From assembly GCA_016787605.1 (NCBI GenBank), contig JAEUUE010000156.1, forward strand, positions 1 through 54,492: a stretch of DNA of 54,492 bases, read 5' to 3'. This document shows, piece by piece, positions 52,140 to 54,492 of the stretch. The translations under genes were made by a program, and so were the position numbers. The stretch comes from Cyclobacteriaceae bacterium. GTDB taxonomy: Bacteria; Bacteroidota; Bacteroidia; Cytophagales; Cyclobacteriaceae. Below the pieces are notes generated by a model. It worked only from the letters and a program-made list of their open reading frames with translations. It made no database searches and had not been told where the DNA came from. The stretch's first letter is position 1. Each line of letters opens with the position of its first letter.

Positions 52140-52886
52140 ATGAAGAAAGCACTTGTTATACTGGTTATCCTTGCGTCGCTGAGCGTGACCAGGACCATCG
52201 GGCAGGAGTTCGTGCTCACCAAGACGGAGCTCACCGGCACGTCCATCATACTCTACTTTGACCTGGTAGACACCGTGAAGGCAAGGACCTACACGATCAA
52301 CCTCTACAGTTCAAAAGATGACTTTGTTGCCCCACTCCAGAAAGTTTCCGGCGATGTGGGCCTGGAAGTCAAGCCCGGTCAGACCCGGAAAATTGTATGG
52401 AATTCAAAGGATGAGTTAGGGGCTTCCTTCCATGGTGATATTGAGCTGGAGGTCAGGGGTCGAGTCTATGTCCCCTTTGTGCGATTCGATGGTTTCCAGG
52501 AAGAACAGGTCATTCGGCGGGGCAAGCCGAAAACCATGACCTGGTCGGGAGGCACGCGGCAGAACATCCTCAATTTTTCCATCTACAACAAGGATGGCGA
52601 GTTTGTCGATGTGATTCCGAATGTGGCCAACTCCGGCTCGTATGAGATGGTGATCCCGATGACGGTGAAGCCGGGCAAGGGATATTACTTCATGGTTTCT
52701 GACAGCAAGAACAAGGATCAGGTGATGAAGACGCCGCCCTTCGAAGTAAAGCGCAAGGTTCCTTTGGGTGTAAAGCTGATCCCGGTGGTAGCAGTAGGAG
52801 CGGCCGCCGCGTTCCTGCTGCCCAAATCATCCAATGAGAAATCCAATATCAGCGGACCGCCCGATGTTCCATCCACTACAAATTGA
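52140..52886 (+). CDS. Secreted protein with Kre9/KNH-like Ig domain and C-terminal membrane helix
   Basis: 248 residues starting 3 bp after the FN3 gene. A signal peptide ends near TIGQ. Two beta domains follow: the first (about 22-110) has ARTYTINLYSSKDDFVAPLQKVSGDVGLEV, a pattern seen in many secreted Bacteroidota proteins; the second (about 115-205) resembles the Kre9/KNH immunoglobulin-like domain (KTMTWSGGTRQNILNFSIYNKDGEFV, NSGSYEMVIPMTV, GYYFMVSDSKNKDQV). A hydrophobic segment KLIPVVAVGAAAAFLLP near 212-228 could anchor it. Domain names are from pattern only. It lies between the surface protein and the caspase-like protein and is probably part of one complex. Confidence 0.7.
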   Translation: MKKALVILVILASLSVTRTIGQEFVLTKTELTGTSIILYFDLVDTVKARTYTINLYSSKDDFVAPLQKVSGDVGLEVKPGQTRKIVWNSKDELGASFHGDIELEVRGRVYVPFVRFDGFQEEQVIRRGKPKTMTWSGGTRQNILNFSIYNKDGEFVDVIPNVANSGSYEMVIPMTVKPGKGYYFMVSDSKNKDQVMKTPPFEVKRKVPLGVKLIPVVAVGAAAAFLLPKSSNEKSNISGPPDVPSTTN

Positions 52887-52892
52887 TTCATT

Positions 52893-54065
52893 ATGAAAGG
52901 GTGTACGGTCTTCCTTCTGTTTTGTCTCTTCTCCGGCACATTGCCGGCACAGAGTTTCTCCAACAAAACCAATAGCATCAGCGTGGATTACACGCGCCCG
53001 GTAGTGGCCACCACACTGCCTGAAATCACGTGGACGTCACCCAAAATTGAGTCCTCCGTCAGCACCCTTGAATCCCTGTCCGTGGAAGCCATGGTGAAGT
53101 CAGACGTACTGCTAAAGGAAATCAAACTGGTCGTTACCCATGGTGAAGAATCCCTGGAGAAGAAGATCCCTATTCAGCAAGGCCAGCGGACCTATACGAT
53201 CAGGCAGAACGTTCGCCTGCAGAATGGCGGGAACACCATCAAAATTATAGTGGAGAATGTTGACGGAGGCAAGGTGAGCAGCACGCGTGCGGTGTTGGTG
53301 GGTAAGGATGCCATCGCGGATGCGGTTGATGTAAGCCGCCGTGATTATGCCCTCATCTTTGCCACCGACAAGTATGACAACTGGGAAGACCTCGTCAATC
53401 CCATCCAGGATGCCGAAATCATCGCCGGGCTTTTGAAGGATAAGTACGGCTTTACAGTCGAGCTGGTTGAAAATGCCACCCTTGAAGAAGTCACCGCCAA
53501 ATTGTACGACTACAATACGCGGAAGTTTAACCCGCAGGATCAGTTGTTCGTGTTTTTTGCCGGGCACGGGTATTATGACGAGGTGCTTGGTGAGGGATAT
53601 GTCGTCGCCAGCAATTCCCTGATGAATGATAAGGGGAAAAACAGTTATCTCGCTCACAGCATTCTCCGCCAGCGGCTTGACAATATTCGCTGCGAGCATA
53701 TTTTCCTGGCCATGGACGTTTGCTTTGGCGGTACCTTCGATCCCATCCTGGCGCGGAACCGGGCCGGGGAGGTGATGGAAGAATCGACCGATACGCAGTA
53801 CTTGGTCAAGAAACTGAGCAAGCGGACCCGGAAGTACCTCACCAGCGGAAGCAAGGAGTATGTTTCCGATGGGATCCCGGGAAAGAACTCCCCGTTTGCG
53901 GCTAAGTTTATCCAGGCGTTGCGCGAAATTGGCGGGGGCAGCGGGCGGATTCTGACACTGGCAGAACTCAATACCTATTTTCAGCGTTTAACCACCGACC
54001 CCCGTTCCGGAAGCTTTGGTACGGACGACCCGGCCAGTGATTTTGTGTTCGTGGCAAAAAATTGA
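52893..54065 (+). CDS. Secreted caspase-family (C14) protease
   Basis: 390 residues, starting 6 bp after the previous stop. A signal peptide ends at LPAQS. A beta-rich Ig-like region covers about 25-145. The caspase p20 domain then runs from about 148 (RRDYALIFATDKYDNWEDLVNPIQDAEIIAGLL) to 360, with the catalytic His225 in FFAGHGYYD and Cys277 in AMDVCFGG. Both catalytic residues are present. Known bacterial caspase homologues cleave after Arg, Lys or Asp; specificity here is unknown. Export of a caspase-fold enzyme, next to a type IX surface protein, suggests activity outside the cytoplasm. It is probably co-translated with its neighbours. Confidence 0.85.
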   Translation: MKGCTVFLLFCLFSGTLPAQSFSNKTNSISVDYTRPVVATTLPEITWTSPKIESSVSTLESLSVEAMVKSDVLLKEIKLVVTHGEESLEKKIPIQQGQRTYTIRQNVRLQNGGNTIKIIVENVDGGKVSSTRAVLVGKDAIADAVDVSRRDYALIFATDKYDNWEDLVNPIQDAEIIAGLLKDKYGFTVELVENATLEEVTAKLYDYNTRKFNPQDQLFVFFAGHGYYDEVLGEGYVVASNSLMNDKGKNSYLAHSILRQRLDNIRCEHIFLAMDVCFGGTFDPILARNRAGEVMEESTDTQYLVKKLSKRTRKYLTSGSKEYVSDGIPGKNSPFAAKFIQALREIGGGSGRILTLAELNTYFQRLTTDPRSGSFGTDDPASDFVFVAKN

Positions 54066-54073
54066 TCGTAACT

Positions 54074-54490
54074 ATGAAACCCGTTGGAGTTCTTCTCATT
54101 GGTTTGATTCTCTGGGGCGCCTGTAACAAAAAGGATGACCCCACCCCGCAGACCCCGGAACAGTTTCTTGCCCGGGAGTGGGTGTTGAATGCGCTCACCT
54201 CTACCGACCCTGATTTTCAGACGTCCGGCCAAATCCTGGTGGGCTCGCACTGGACGTTCAATGCCGACAAGACCTTCCTTCTCAAGGTTTCTGTCAGCGG
54301 CCTGGACCTGAGCTTTACCGGTTCCTGGTCACTGGCGTCCGACGGGAAGACGCTCACTGTGACCAGCAACTATGGCGGCAGCCCGGTGACCTCCAACATG
54401 ACCATCGTGTCGATCACGGCCGCTCAGTTGGTGCTCGAGGAGTCGGCGGGCGGCATGACGAATACGTACACCTTCTCGGCTAAACCCTGA
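54074..54490 (+). CDS. Small lipocalin-like lipoprotein
   Basis: 138 residues from the ATG at 54074, 8 bp after the caspase gene. A lipoprotein leader ends at Cys17 (LILWGACNKKDD). The rest has the pattern of small lipocalin-like domains of Bacteroidota: WVLNALTSTDPDFQ, HWTFNADKTFLLKVS, GSWSLASDGKTLTVTSN and a closing TNTYTFSAKP. These usually bind small hydrophobic molecules or act as accessory lipoproteins. It is the last gene in the window and ends 2 bp before the edge, so further genes of the operon may follow. Confidence 0.7.
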   Translation: MKPVGVLLIGLILWGACNKKDDPTPQTPEQFLAREWVLNALTSTDPDFQTSGQILVGSHWTFNADKTFLLKVSVSGLDLSFTGSWSLASDGKTLTVTSNYGGSPVTSNMTIVSITAAQLVLEESAGGMTNTYTFSAKP

Positions 54491-54492
54491 CG

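Noticed and set aside
1-54492. CRISPR arrays, tRNA or rRNA genes, prophage or integron
   Set aside because: No regularly spaced repeats, no cloverleaf or rRNA-like sequence, and no phage or integrase genes were seen on reading both strands.

Overview
This 54.5-kb window looks like chromosomal DNA of a Bacteroidota bacterium, most likely of the Cytophagales type. The evidence is a type IX secretion sorting domain, many lipoproteins with a cysteine after a short hydrophobic leader, families that are largely Bacteroidota-specific (a HYC/CC/PP-motif protein, DUF3347, FtsX permeases without an ATPase) and upstream boxes close to TTTG-N19-TAnnTTTG. The G+C content is visibly high for the phylum. 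No rRNA, tRNA, CRISPR array, phage or plasmid module was seen.

Layout. (1) 0-5 kb: a secreted CsgG/HEAT protein, a pyruvoyl-type decarboxylase of the phosphatidylserine decarboxylase superfamily, an A+T-rich REP-associated transposase bracketed by matching stem-loop repeats, and an IPT-domain lipoprotein. (2) 5.1-9.8 kb: a leftward sulfide operon (sqr-tusE-dsrE, with its own terminator) facing a rightward ECF sigma / zinc anti-sigma / lipoprotein operon across a palindrome-rich intergenic region. (3) 9.8-13.1 kb: copper export, with a metal-domain/AraC fusion regulator, CopA ATPase, terminator, and a small copper-chaperone-like protein preceded by a perfect inverted repeat. (4) 13.1-20.7 kb: acetyltransferase, a pyruvate-kinase-like protein, sugar-binding and small secreted proteins, a histidine kinase/response regulator pair with a likely binding site, a lipoprotein and a YkvA protein.

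(5) 20.8-31.9 kb: a long rightward copper/silver island: HYC/CC/PP protein, CusA, TolC, two different adaptors each with a heavy-metal-binding domain, DUF3347, a TlpA-like thioredoxin, a propeller lipoprotein with a Met/His-rich loop and a CxCC motif, DUF2911 and a Crp-like regulator. CusA has the three methionines of the copper/silver site at the same spacing as in Escherichia coli. Together with region 3 this covers the cytoplasm (CopA), periplasm and outer membrane.

(6) 32-42 kb: mixed housekeeping and sensory genes (DinB-type protein, stand-alone homoserine dehydrogenase-like protein, MORN lipoprotein, transglutaminase-like/TPR protein, MgtC/DUF4010 membrane protein, BLUF photoreceptor, glycerate kinase, FtsX-type permease). 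(7) 41.9-48.5 kb: a P450 and a large AsmA-like protein in one operon, divergent from a GMC oxidoreductase with a ferredoxin-like four-cysteine motif, suggesting oxidation and handling of a lipid-like substrate. (8) 48.7-54.5 kb: a tight operon of a large FN3/type IX cargo protein, a secreted Kre9/KNH-like protein, an exported caspase-fold protease and a small lipoprotein. This last locus is the best candidate for an undescribed cell-surface system.
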